Shown piece by piece: positions 21,901-31,661 of a stretch of 64,000 bases of DNA. Made by a program: the position numbers and the translations under genes. Position 1 is the first letter of the stretch. Each line of letters starts with the position of its first letter. The stretch comes from Campanula takesimana. Lineage: Eukaryota; Streptophyta; Magnoliopsida; Asterales; Campanulaceae. The notes beneath the pieces were generated by a model. The model ran no database searches. It was not told where the DNA came from and worked only from the letters and a program-made list of their open reading frames with translations. Where the stretch lies: positions 62,001 through 126,000 of the forward strand of contig JAOWBW010000390.1 in the NCBI GenBank assembly GCA_026119855.1, given 5' to 3'.

Positions 21901-22543
21901 CTCTCAATTTTTCTTTAGAATAAATTGCATTGTCTTTCCTTATCTATATAGATGTCAGTTCTCTCCTTATTCTTCCTTTCCTCTTTCTAAAACCCAAATT
22001 CTTTCCATTTCCCCTTATCTCCCCTACACTTCATTTTCTATCATTCCTTTCCCTTCCTCCCTTTTTGAAACTGATCCTGTGAAGATTCAGTTTGTGCTGG
22101 ATTCTTTCCTTACCCAATCTGCATTTCTTTCCTCTCTGCCCATCCTTGTTGATGTCATTAAGAGGGAGAATGCTGTTAGGATTGGGAGAATGGAATTCAA
22201 AATTGAAACCCTTCTGGAGAATCAGCTCAAGTTAGAACAGAAGGTTGAAACATTGAATGAGCTGACTTCTCTCAGACTTGAAGCGGCCCAAGAAATGAAT
22301 GAGGCTCTGGAGAAGAAGTTAGACCAACTAGCTGATCTAACGGTTTCATCAAGTGACTACTTAGTTCAGTATGCCAACGACCTGAAAAAGCTTTCTGAGA
22401 AAATCTTAGAGAAGGTAAATGAACCGACCCATCTACGTCTCAAGTCAGCCAGATATGTATTTGAAACCGCCAGCATAGTTGAGCCTTCTGATGCTCAAAC
22501 CGTTGTCCATGCCGCCGCTAGGGTTCCTGATAGAACTGATTAG
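18996..22543 (+). pseudogene. env-like extra gene of the Sirevirus, two exons, broken
   Basis: Exon 1 (18996-19061, 22 codons from ATG, starting MAPKKSSDPSAPSTSK) joins in frame to exon 2 at 19612. Exon 2 holds a conserved-looking globular part (about 19612-20510), a Pro/Ala/Glu-rich middle, basic KKKRRLVKKY (~21265), a Pro-rich part, and a C-terminal coiled coil (about 22140-22440) before TAA. Breaks: a frameshift near 20850 and TAG at 21029-21031 in place of Gln. The whole would be roughly 1000 residues. A T-rich stretch (21880-22070) reads as hydrophobic/aromatic; it may be a membrane-like segment or a retained intron. Position after pol matches Sirevirus env-like genes; function is unknown and I see no clear signal peptide. 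Confidence 0.7.
19062..19611 (+). other. predicted intron in env-like gene
   Basis: 550 bases, T-rich, starting GTATGA and ending TTTTTAG. A branch-like CTAAC lies near 19592, about 20 bases before the end. Exons on both sides are phase 0 and the downstream frame is open right from the acceptor. Confidence 0.65.
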
Positions 22544-22999
22544 AATTCTTTCTATCTTTTGTAATCAGTTTTTGACTTTCATTATTTTCCTTGTAATTTG
22601 TAACTTCTAAAACCTTTGAAGGATTATAATGAAAATGAATGCACTGCATCCAATATTCCAAAACTTTGTTTATTCAAACTACTTGTTTGTGGAACAATGC
22701 ATTTCTAAAAAATCATGCACTATTCATCATGAAAAAATTTCTAAGTGTATGTGTTTTAAACATTCAGTTTAAACATGCATATCTAATTCTCATAATCATA
22801 TCTCTTTATATGCATCTGAATGAATATCTTATCTATCTGTGTTTCATTTCCTTTGTCTTTGATAGATTAGAAATCTATGGTATAGCATTGTGTGTGCATT
22901 TGACTTGGGACATGCAGTTTAAATACATACTCATTTGAGCATGTTCTTACCAAGTACAATGTTTGCTCTATCATAGTGTGGTAATGGGATCAATCAAAT
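22544..22999 (+). other. 3' untranslated region of the copia element
   Basis: AT-rich DNA between the env-like stop and the purine tract, with no coding feature. It includes possible polyadenylation-type A/T runs near 22620. Confidence 0.5.
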
Positions 23000-23009
23000 A
23001 GGGGGAGAT
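23000..23009 (+). promoter_or_regulatory. copia polypurine tract
   Basis: AGGGGGAGAT directly before the LTR start TGTTAGGATTC. This is the usual Sirevirus-type tract. Confidence 0.9.
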
Positions 23010-23600
23010 TGTTAGGATTCATTGTTAGTAAACCCACCTAATTTGATTGACCCAGTCCACGTGTCTTTTTATGGACTTTAGGTTTACTTGTAATGAAGTT
23101 TTACTTCAATTTTTAGACAAGTCCATTTATATATTTTTAGTAGTTAGGCTGAGTTATGATCGGTTTACTCTTAGCGGTTTAGAGTCCCTCAAGCCGCCGT
23201 CTTCAAACCGCCAGCATGGTGCCTTAAGTCCTTCATCAAACCGCAGTTTGTGTCTTTGATGAAACCGCATTTCAAGTTCATTCATGAAACCGCACATGCA
23301 TCTGGTGGAACCGCCGACCAAGATATTGAAGAAGTTATTGCTGTCATTTACTCCTTGAAGACAAACATTCGCTTTTCAACCATAAAAATGAATGACTGGT
23401 GACTTGTCCTTAAACTTCAAGTCATGGTTCAGTTATTCTGGGAATGTCGGTTTGTCTAGCTTTTTGAAAAGTTACCGTTGTACTTTTCAACAACTAAAAG
23501 GACAATGTCAGGTAGTGATCCAACAACTTCCTGCCACAAAGCAAAAGCAAAGGACGACAGTGACAGGTCAACCAATGGGATTGTGACAGCGCATTAAACC

Positions 23601-23605
23601 GCCAT
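23601..23605. repeat. target site duplication GCCAT, left copy
   Basis: GCCAT before TGTCACG at 23606, repeated at 25290-25294 after GCGACA. Confidence 0.93.
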
Positions 23606-25289
23606 TGTCACGACCCGAAATCTAGGCTCTATTTTATTAGTAATTAAATGATTTTTATTCAATTATTTGCATTTTGTTCATTTTTGTGAAATTTTGGTAA
23701 TTGAATCACCCTTGAGTGAGGTCCTTAGATGATGTTGTTGGAGTTCTTTTGGCTCAAAATGGTGTAGGTACCCTAGTTCCCTTCTTGGTAGTGTTGAAAT
23801 GGTAAAGATTTGGTTTGTATTGGATTTGGGGTTGTTAATGGAGGATACCCAGAAATTTGGCCGGAATTTGCCTTTCCGGACCAGGAGGCGCGCGCATCCT
23901 CCCTTAGGAGGCGCGCGCACCCTTAGGCCATCCTTGAATCAAAACCTTCTGTCCTTAAGAGGCGCACGCACCCCTTATATTGAAGCGCGCGCACCCTCTC
24001 TTTCTCCCAACTCGATTTTCCAACTGATCTAGGAGGCGCGCGCACCCCTCCCATAGGAGGCGCGCGCACTCCCTCCCCTGTTGAGGAATTTATTCCCCCT
24101 TTTTGTCCAATCTTTTGAGGGTCACATCTTGTTCATCCGGGCTCCGTTTTAGGCGTATAAGCTATCATTTTAAAGCTCTCCTTGAGCTCTTCGAGATGAG
24201 TGAGTAGTTTTGGTTATGTTCTTGAGTTGACTGATTATTTGATGAATAAATATGATATGGAATTTGAATTAGTATCATTTTGGGAATGTGGTTCGTCTTT
24301 GATGTGTGGTTTGTAATGGTTTACCTTTATGGTGATTTAATTGGATTGGTTCCCTACTTTGGAACCTTAAGTTGTGCATTCATGCTAAATTATTATTACT
24401 TAGCATTTATTTGGAAGCCCAGCTGGCATATTTGTTGCATTGGGCGATGGGAAGGATTATAATGGCAAAGCCAAGTCCATTATAATGTTGACCATTGTTT
24501 TGCCCCCTTCTTTACCCCTTCTCCAGATTGGCCTTGGAAAGGATAAGTCAGCGTTCCTCTGTGAATGTATCTGGCTAACGGGCATGACTTTGTGTCATGG
24601 TCCTTGTCCTTTATGACACATTTATGGTTATTGGTTCTGGTACCGGGGTTTTCTCTTCGGCTTTCATGCTATTATGAAGATGATGATTTGTTGATTATTG
24701 CAGCTGCGCAGCGATCCTTTATTTGGATGTTCCGGTTTGGAAAACCTTGGCTATATCCTTTGTTATGTGTTTATTTCCGCTGCTATCTGTTATGTGATAA
24801 ATGCTATGTGCTATGTGATATTTATTATTGCTTATTGTATATTGCATCATAGCATGTCATGTAGTTGCATTAGTAACTTATTGAGATTTATCTCACCCCC
24901 TTTTCTTTTATCTTTGTTATTCCTTAACCCCCCCCAGGTGCTAAGGATTAGTCTCGCTGATCACGAGAAAGAGGACGTCGAGTGTGGATCCGATCTTTTG
25001 GGGAAGGTTGATATAGGTTGGTTTCCATTATGTAAATGTGTAACCATTTTGGGGTAGTTGTACCAACCAATGACGTCTTTAAGAATTGTGTATTTGTATT
25101 TTGTTGGGCATAAACTTGTGGAAGTTTATGATAGTTGTATTTGGTTTTTATCAAACTTTGATTTGTAAAACTTTGGATCATTACCTTTTGGTATCAAATG
25201 GAATTTTTAACTTCGGTATTTGTCAGTTTTGGTTTTAGAGTCGACGTCCAGCTCGCGGTCCCGGGCCCGCGGGGTCCGGGGTCGCGACA
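23606..25289 (+). mobile_element. solo LTR, gypsy A-related family (B)
   Basis: 1684 bases, starting TGTCACGACCCGAAATC and ending GGGGTCGCGACA, with perfect GCCAT duplications on both sides and no internal region. This is the product of recombination between the two LTRs of a former element. It is diverged from the A LTRs and lacks their left splice-donor-like part, but keeps GTCCAGCTCGCGGTC near the right end, the GAGATTTATCTCACC block and the C-run CAGG. Confidence 0.93.
23884..24070. repeat. six GC-palindrome motifs in the solo LTR
   Basis: Copies of (G)AGGCGCGCGCA-type motifs lie near 23884, 23907, 23958, 23982, 24031 and 24056; two are slightly changed (GGCGCACGCA, GAAGCGCGCGCA). They sit in AT-rich surroundings as in the A LTRs. 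Confidence 0.85.
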
Positions 25290-25294
25290 GCCAT
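25290..25294. repeat. target site duplication GCCAT, right copy
   Basis: Matches 23601-23605. Confidence 0.93.
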
Positions 25295-26161
25295 ACAATG
25301 ACTCACCTCATTGTCCAACGGTCACTAATGCCTTCACTATAAATAGCCTTCATTGTTCAACATTCAAGGTTGCTGAGCTTCAAAGAGAATATCCCAAGTA
25401 TTTAAGTTTGGTTTGAAGATTGAAAACATAGATACTCATATCTTCATCATCTCCTTAGCAAACCCAGAGTTCTTCATTAAAGCTTCAAGCCTTCAAATCA
25501 TCACAACTCAGCCTTGCACAGAAAGTAATCATTTGCTCACCATCACTTAGATATTTTGAGCTCTTGATTTCTTTCCACACTACACACCCGGAGTATATTT
25601 CGTATAGATTATATACCTCGAAAACATAGGTTGTTATAATAGCATTGTTAGGTTAGATTGTTTATTTAGAGTTTGGATTCATTTGTAATCTTGTAAAAAC
25701 TCCTCTAAATCAATACAAGTCTAGTAGCTATTAGAAAATCCTAGGATAACCACCTAGGTAGAGGACATAGTTCTTTCAAGAACGAACCTCTTCAAATTGT
25801 GTGTTCTTGATCTTTATTTTTATGTCTTGTCATTTACATTTATGTTTATGAGCTTTATTTACTTTCATATGAAATGACTTGATAAATGATTTGCATACTT
25901 TTGTGATACTTCAGTTGTGCTCTGTCAGTTGCATCATTCCTTTTCAACCACTTAAACCGCCCAACCCTTTATAATTCAGTTTGGACAAAACCGCAAAACT
26001 CCGCTGTGCATTTTATGTGTGCGGTTCTAGTGCTTTAAACCGCAATAGACCAAACTGATAAGTACTTGGTTGATTTTCAAGGGTATTCCGAAAAAGATTT
26101 TAAACCGCTATTCACCCCCCCTCTAGCGGTTCTATACCCTTGTTGCCCTTTGGGACCAACA

Positions 26162-26851
26162 CCGTCATACCTACCCAAATAGTATAACTAGATACAAGTT
26201 CGCATTCCTTTAGAATATGTCACAATCCATTTGTCCACGATGTCATTGAACACAAGTCATGGTCAAACAGTCAACTTGTCTTGTTCAATACTTTCTCGAC
26301 TCCGAATATGTTGATAATTCAAATGCTATTGATCCAATCAATCCATTTGAGTCCGGACGAACATTTCATCAACATCATTCCTTCGAGGGGCCCAAGCTTG
26401 ACATCTCTCCGTGGAGGGACAAATCCATTTAGCTTATTATTATTCCCAACAGGATTCCGATTATGCCAATCATACCCTTTATAACTACCGTGTTAAGGTA
26501 GCGTTTGAATATGTCAAACACAATGTTCATCAAGTGGAAGACTATAATAGCTTCATGTCTAAGGATTCAAATGACATAACTAATATGAGATATATGTACG
26601 ACATAGACCATGACATAAATCTCATACAGCGGGTCATGTCCAGTACCTTGTTCCAAACAAGTACCCATAAATCTAACATGATCATCCCATGATCATTTAG
26701 CCTTTATACTAGTGCTTAACAAGTACTAGGGATGGAGATTATTATAAGTAAACATGAACAACAATAATAATCAAAACATCTCTTTATTAATATGAAATAA
26801 ATGATATCAATTACAACGTTTGTTAAACGTGCCGTGGGCACCATTACCAAC
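26162..26851. other. unassigned repeat-like DNA
   Basis: 690 bases between the copia LTR end and a truncated gypsy LTR. Two places read CCAACA (26446-26451 and 26846-26851), which on - would be TGTTGG LTR starts. A short open stretch near 26281-26440 on + reads SEYVDNSNAIDPINPFESG, but I recognise no family. It may be pieces of one or two copia-type LTRs on -. Confidence 0.3.
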
Positions 26852-27683
26852 AGTATATGTGGTTGTGTCGGGCGATGCGAAGATTATAATGGCACCCAAG
26901 CCGAGTCCATTATAATGTGACCATTGTTTTGCCCCTTATTTTCCTCCTCCAGATTGGCCTTGGTTGAGATGAGCTAGCTCCCTTTGGTGAGTATTCTAGC
27001 TAGTTGGTTTGGGTTATGACATTGTGTCATATTCCCCTTGTTACTTTATCGTTGTTACATGGTTCCGGTACCGGGGTTATTATCTTTAGCTGTTATGCTA
27101 CTTCGAAGATTGGTTGATTGGTTGAAACTGCGCAGCAATTGTTCTATCCTTTTTGGTGGAAACCTCGGCTTATATCCTTTGTTACTTGTTTATTTCCGCT
27201 GCTATCTATTATCTGCTAATTGCTATGTGATATGTGAGAATTATTATTGTTCATTGCATACTAACATGTCATGTAGTTGCATAAGTGGCTTATTGAGATT
27301 TATCTCACCCCCTTTATTTTATCTTTGTTTTTCCTTAATCCCCCCCAGGAGGAAAGTGATAGAACTCGGTGATCACGAGAAGGGCCTCGAGAGGATTTGT
27401 GACTTTTGGGCAGGTTGTTGTTCGGTTTACATTGTTGTTAAATGTATAACCTTGGGGATAGTTTTACCAAACTGAGACGTCATTAAGGGTTGTAGTATTT
27501 TGTATTTTGGTGTAAGGAGCTTACACTAGTTGTATTATGTTGGTTGTCTAAGAAACGATTTCTAAAACTTTGTATTTCATCTTTTGGTATTAAGAGGAAT
27601 TTTTATCTTCTATATTTTGGTATTTGTTGTTAAGTCGACGTCCAGCTCGCGAGTTCCCAGCCCACGGGGTCGGGGTCGTGACA
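26852..27683 (+). repeat. 5'-truncated LTR of gypsy A/B family (C)
   Basis: Shares with B and A the block GATTATAATGGC ... CCAGATTGGCCTTGG, then GAGATTTATCTCACCCC (~27294), the C-run CAGGAGGAAA (~27348), the AAGTCGACGTCCAGCTCGCG block and the end GGGTCGTGACA at 27683. The left half of the LTR is missing; it begins abruptly after CCAACA. No duplication can be tested. Confidence 0.85.
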
Positions 27684-28386
27684 TCCAGACTATACCCCTT
27701 TCATGCTTCTGAGGTGAGGTTTAAACAGGCAGAACTGTACTACTGTCAGAGAGTAGGTTGGACACTTCTGGCGGATTAGGTCGGTAGACATCCTATGGGT
27801 GCCCCCGTATTGGAACCTGAGCAGGTACATTATCACAAGTGCGGGCCACTCTTTCGTTTGGTTAGCTGGGCTTCGATCTACCACCTTTTATCTAGGCCAA
27901 TGGATTTCCCGCCAATTTGGCCAAGTCCAAGAGGTTCCTTTTTCTGATCATCCTATCCCGGCCAATTGGCCTGTGGATGCCAACATTTGCGAACTGTTGA
28001 AAGAGCTTTAGTATAGGAACGGTGCGCATATCGGCAGAGGCAGACGCCGGAGCGAAGGGGACACGTTCTATGAACCCTCTTTGGCGTATCTCGAATGGTT
28101 GGGTCCTCAAACTGTTGAAGACATTGCTACCATCACAGCTTCGGTCTCGGAGCTCTTAGGTCCAGAGATTCTGTCTGGAGATTATTTTTCTCAGATAATG
28201 GGTCCTACAGTCTTCCAAAATAAGATAGGTGGGAATCAATCACGCAACGGCCATCGATCGGGACGTCGCAGGACTTGTCGGGATCTAGCTTCAAGGATCA
28301 CCATGCCCGATGCAACCGGCTCTGGGAATCCAAGGGGAGATAGTTCTTCAGGCTTCTTCCAGAACGTGTTCAACCTTCTCGGTTAA
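27684..28386 (+). pseudogene. PMD-like antisense gene of element E, C-terminal part, broken
   Basis: Reads on +, against the element's own - genes. Visible pieces are FYLGQWISRQFGQVQEVPF (~27874-27930), a stop at the end of ...ANICELLKEL (near 28009), then YEPSLAYLEWLGP ... VSELLGPEI and ...FNLLG ending TAA 28384-28386. It aligns by eye with the second half of the PMD-like genes at 44275-45674 and 47943-49408 (YFAQRVMRQFGQQ ... IYLSDKYLDWFLKEL). The N-terminal half is missing left of 27684. A product would be nuclear and of unknown function (inference from the PMD family). Confidence 0.55.
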
Positions 28387-28438
28387 TGAGTAGAATTTCA
28401 TTTATTTCAGCATAATCCTTGGTTGCCACGCCAAGATG

Positions 28439-28488
28439 TTTTTTTTTTTTTTTTTTACTTTTTTATAGTTTGTTGTGTTTTTTTTTTT
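28439..28488. repeat. poly-T runs after the antisense gene
   Basis: An 18-base T run at 28439-28456 and an 11-base run at 28478-28488. On - these are A runs. Confidence 0.85.
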
Positions 28489-28560
28489 CAAATGTAATGT
28501 TTGCAAGTTCAACGTAGGGAATAATGTTTTTTATTACTAATGACCGGACCCGAAGGTTGC

Positions 28561-28606
28561 CTACGTTCCTCTTTTACAATGGACTAAGAGGCTCAGGTCA
28601 GCGTAG
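28561..28606 (+). other. conserved hairpin, copy 1
   Basis: CTACG (28561-28565) pairs with CGTAG (28602-28606), and CCTCTT (28568-28573) with AAGAGG (28586-28591). It is preceded by CCCGAAGGTTGC and followed by TTC. Similar hairpins with altered inner stems lie at 44059-44095 and 53552-53589. Confidence 0.7.
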
Positions 28607-28702
28607 TTCGACACAGTTACTTGAATTTCTTGCGCGCCTCCTGATTTTTACCTAGAACTGCCCTTTCGGGTTTTCACCTCTAGTGGGGCTGTCTTTTGCG
28701 CT

Positions 28703-28721
28703 CATATATATATATATATAT
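28703..28721. repeat. AT dinucleotide microsatellite
   Basis: About nine AT units between the hairpin and the integrase end. Confidence 0.9.
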
Positions 28722-28761
28722 TTTAGACAGACTCGATACGAATCACCAAACTCTGCATCTT

Positions 28762-29699
28762 CTACGCATAATACTTCTTCAATTTGCTGAGGTTGCAGGG
28801 CTGAACGAGGTCTTCTCCAAATTTGGTTTGCAGAAACACGGCTCCTCCGGATTGTATCTTCTTAACAATGTAGGGGCCCAACCATGGAGACTTCCATTTC
28901 CCTCGAGGGTCGACATAGCTTGGTGGCTTTTCTCGCAGAACAAGATCTCCCACTTTGACATCACGGTCTTTGACCTTCTTGTTAAATGCCCTGGCGATTC
29001 TGCGTTGATACGCGCGGTTGTGCTCCAAAGCCAGCAATCACTTTTCATCGAGCAATGCTAACTCTTCATGGTGACTTTGTAGCCAATCAATCTCGGACAC
29101 TTGGTTCTCAAGTAAAACTCTCATGGAGGGGATTTCAAGCTCAATCGGGAGAACTGCCTCCATGCCATATGCAAGTGAATAAGGAGTAGCCCCAGTCGGT
29201 GTTCGGACAGATGTGCGGTATCCCCACAAAGCTAAAGCAATTTCTTGGGCCAATCCTTTCCGGTGATGGCCATCTTTCTAATGATGTTCTCAAGGTTTTT
29301 GTTCGCCGATTCTACCGCTCCATTGGCTTGGGGTCGATAGGGGGAGGACTTGTGTCTGATCACACGGAATTCGTCAAGCAATCGGTTGGCTTCCCCTTCA
29401 AAGTGAGTTCCATTATCTGAGATCATCTCATAAGGGACTCCATATCTGTAGAAAATGTTGGTGCGGATGAACTCGGCTACTTTCTTGGCATTCAAGACCT
29501 TGTAAGCAGCGGCCTCAACCCATTTGGTGAAGTAGTCGATAGCTATGAGCACATATTCTTGCCCACTCAAACCCTTCGGTTTGACTTGACCAATAACATC
29601 TATTCCCCAAGTGGAGAAAGGCCAAGGAGCAGTTGACTGATAGAGAATGTGCGGCGGTAGATGTTGTAGATTAGCATACCGTTGACATTGATCACAAGT
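28762..29699 (-). pseudogene. pol: integrase core and C-terminal part (element E)
   Basis: On -, CDQCQRYANLQHLPPHILYQ precedes the core, which has the catalytic acids in IDVIGQV (~29600), SDNGTHF (~29415) and AVESANKN (~29310). Then come GYRTSVRTPTGATPYSLAYG (29253-29038 frame) and, after a frameshift near 29038, the C-terminal part with VKVGDLVLR, GPYIVKKI and LKKYYA, stop near 28762. A further break lies near 29232-29255. It inserts element DNA into chromosomes in intact relatives; this copy is dead. Confidence 0.9.
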
Positions 29700-31076
29700 T
29701 CACACTTTCATCATACAATCCTTTTCCATTGTAGTCCAGTAATACCCTTGCCTCACTATCTTCTTAGCGAGCATGTGCCCATTCATGTGGGGTACACACA
29801 GTCCCCCATGGATCTCATCCATGATTCTGGTTGCTTCAGACTTGTCTACACAGAGAAAATTTGGTCCGTTATGATATCTTTTGTACAACCGATCTCCAAA
29901 AATCACAAATTGGGAGGCCCATCTTCGCATTGCAATTCTTGCCCGTTTGTCCTTTTCTGGAGGGTAGATCCCGTTTTTTAGCACATTCCACACGTCTGTG
30001 TACCATGGCTCTTCATATTCCTCATTTTCCAATTTAATGGCCAGGCAGTAGGCTGGGATTGATCTCTTACTAACCACGAATGGCTTTATCGTGACATCAG
30101 CAGGGAATTCCATGATGGAGGCTAGTGTAGCCAACGCATCTGCGAATCTGTTTCGGTCCCTCGGGAGGTAATGAAATGAGATATTCAAAAAACGTTCTGT
30201 GAGCGCTACCAGTCGAATATGATATTGTTGTAGTCTCGAATCTTGGACCCTCCACTTTCCTTCAATTTGATTGATGATTAGGGCGGAGTCCCCGAACACT
30301 TCAATTTCTTTGAACCCTCTGTTTAATGCCTCTTTAAGGCCAGCCATGCAAGCCTCATACTCCGCTGTGTTATTCGAACAGTCAAAGTCTAACCGGATAG
30401 CAATGGGCGTGTGCACATCGCTTGGATCAATGAGCAAAATTCCAATTCCGAAACCTCTTTTGTTGGCAGCCCCATCAAAGAAGAGTTGCCATTTGTTTTC
30501 TGAACAATCAACAACGTAGATTCCTTCATCGGGAAACTTTGCTTCTGGTTCGGGCTCGAGATCAAGAGACAAATCTGCAAGTTGGTCCGCTATCACCCTT
30601 CCTTTAATGGACTTAGGCGTTGCGTAAGTCATATCAAATTCGCTTAAGAGAAAAGCCCATTTGGCCACTCGATTGGACATGGTTGGCCTTTCGAGGATGT
30701 ACTTCACTAGATCCATTCGGGATATGATCTGAACGGGCAAGGATTGTAGATATATCTTTAACCGCTGCGAGACCCAAACCAAACCGGTGTAAGCCTTTTC
30801 CGATGCTGAGTAGTTCAATTCACTCCCTTGCAGCTTTCTACTAACAAAATAGATTGCATTTTCAAACCAGGAGTCTTCCTTTTCTTGTGCAAGCATTGCT
30901 CCTACTGCAGTGTCAGTAACGGTTAGGTACAACCGTAGAGGTTTATGCGAGTGAGGTGGGGCAAAGACTGGTGGGCTTGTCAGGTATTCTTTGACCTTTT
31001 CGAAAGCAATCTGGCATTCTTCATCCCAGGATCGATCGGTGTCCCTTTTTAGGAGCTTGAAGAGCGGCTCACACAT
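29700..31076 (-). pseudogene. pol: RNase H, second RNase H and integrase zinc site (element E)
   Basis: 458 codons open on -. First, the tethered RNase H (TVTDTAVGAMLAQ, AIYFVSRKLQ, YILERPTMSNRVAKW). Second, an archaeal-type RNase H with its acids: WQLFFDGAANKRG (~30500), NNTAEYEACMAGL (~30370), EVFGDSALIINQ (~30300) and RFADALATLASI (~30140). Last, the integrase HHCC region (CVPHMNGHMLAKKI), cut by TGA at 29700-29702 just before the two cysteines. Having both RNase H domains assigns the element to the Tat group. On the RT side, TAG near 31087 separates it from the next piece. Confidence 0.92.
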
Positions 31077-31085
31077 CGTGGTTAG

Positions 31086-31655
31086 CTACCGTATGAATCT
31101 GCTGATATATTGAATTCTTCCTAAGAAACCCTTTACCTCCTTTTGAGTCCGAGGTTGGAGCATTTCTGCGATGGCCTTTATTTTTTCGGGGTCGATTTCA
31201 ATCCATCTTTCTGTTACCAGGAAACCCAGGAGCTTGCCTCGGATGGTACCGAATGTGCATTTAGCAGGATTCAACTTCATGTGATACTTCCGCACCCTTT
31301 CAAAGAATTTTTGAGGTCAACCAGATGCTGAGCATCTTCTTCAACTGAGTGCACAATCATGTCATCCACGTAGATTTCAAGTTCTTTGTAGATCATGTCA
31401 TGGAAAAGTGTTGTAGCACCTCTTTGATAAGTTGTTCCGGCATTTTTAAGACCGAAAGGCATCACAGTGTAACAGAATGTCCCCCACAGGGTGATGAAGG
31501 AGGTTTTCTCTTGATCTTCCACCGCCATTTTAATTTGATTGTAACCCGCCATTCCATCAACAAATGACATCACTTTGTGCATTGCGATTGAGTCAACCAG
31601 AATATCAATATTTGGTAATGGGAAATCATCTTTCGGGCAAGCTTTGTTGAGGTCT
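31086..31655 (-). pseudogene. pol: reverse transcriptase palm (element E)
   Basis: On -, FPLPNIDILVDSIAMHKVMS leads to the motif A Asp in SFVDGMAGYNQIKM (~31555). Then come FCYTVMPFGLKNAGTTYQR, the catalytic YVDDM (~31370), and, after a frameshift near 31290, KLNPAKCTFG and QPRTQKEVKGFLGRIQYI. It ends at a TAG near 31087. All catalytic residues are present but the frame is split. Confidence 0.9.
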
Positions 31656-31661
31656 CTGAAG

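Larger units (their letters stand above)
1..26161 (+). mobile_element. Sirevirus-like Ty1/copia element, left end outside window
   Basis: Order on + is gag, protease, integrase, reverse transcriptase, RNase H, long env-like gene, purine tract, 3' LTR. Integrase before RT is the copia order, and a large extra gene between pol and the 3' LTR is the mark of Sireviruses. The 5' LTR and primer site lie left of the window. Two later insertions split it: the gypsy A cluster at 4176-18154 (in RNase H) and a solo LTR at 23606-25289 (in the 3' LTR). Without these and their duplicated target bases, about 10.5 kb of the element is visible. Several stop codons and frameshifts show that it is dead. Confidence 0.9.
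23010..26161 (+). repeat. copia 3' LTR, interrupted
   Basis: Starts TGTTAGG after the purine tract and ends ...GGACCAACA at 26161, so TGTT/AACA ends pair. Without the solo LTR and one GCCAT it is about 1463 bases. It is dense in AACCGC/GCGGTT hexamers (23174-23602 and 25956-26131). The right boundary rests on the CA end and inverted-repeat match only, because the 5' LTR is not visible. Confidence 0.8.

Noticed and set aside
21878..22070. True membrane anchor in the env-like protein
   Set aside because: The stretch is hydrophobic because the DNA is T-rich; it could equally be an intron. I kept it only as a remark.
24565..25057. Hydrophobic small proteins in the solo LTR
   Set aside because: Chance frames in T-rich LTR sequence, broken differently in the related LTRs.
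28703..28721. TATA promoter at the AT microsatellite
   Set aside because: A plain dinucleotide run with no gene start in the right place downstream on either strand.
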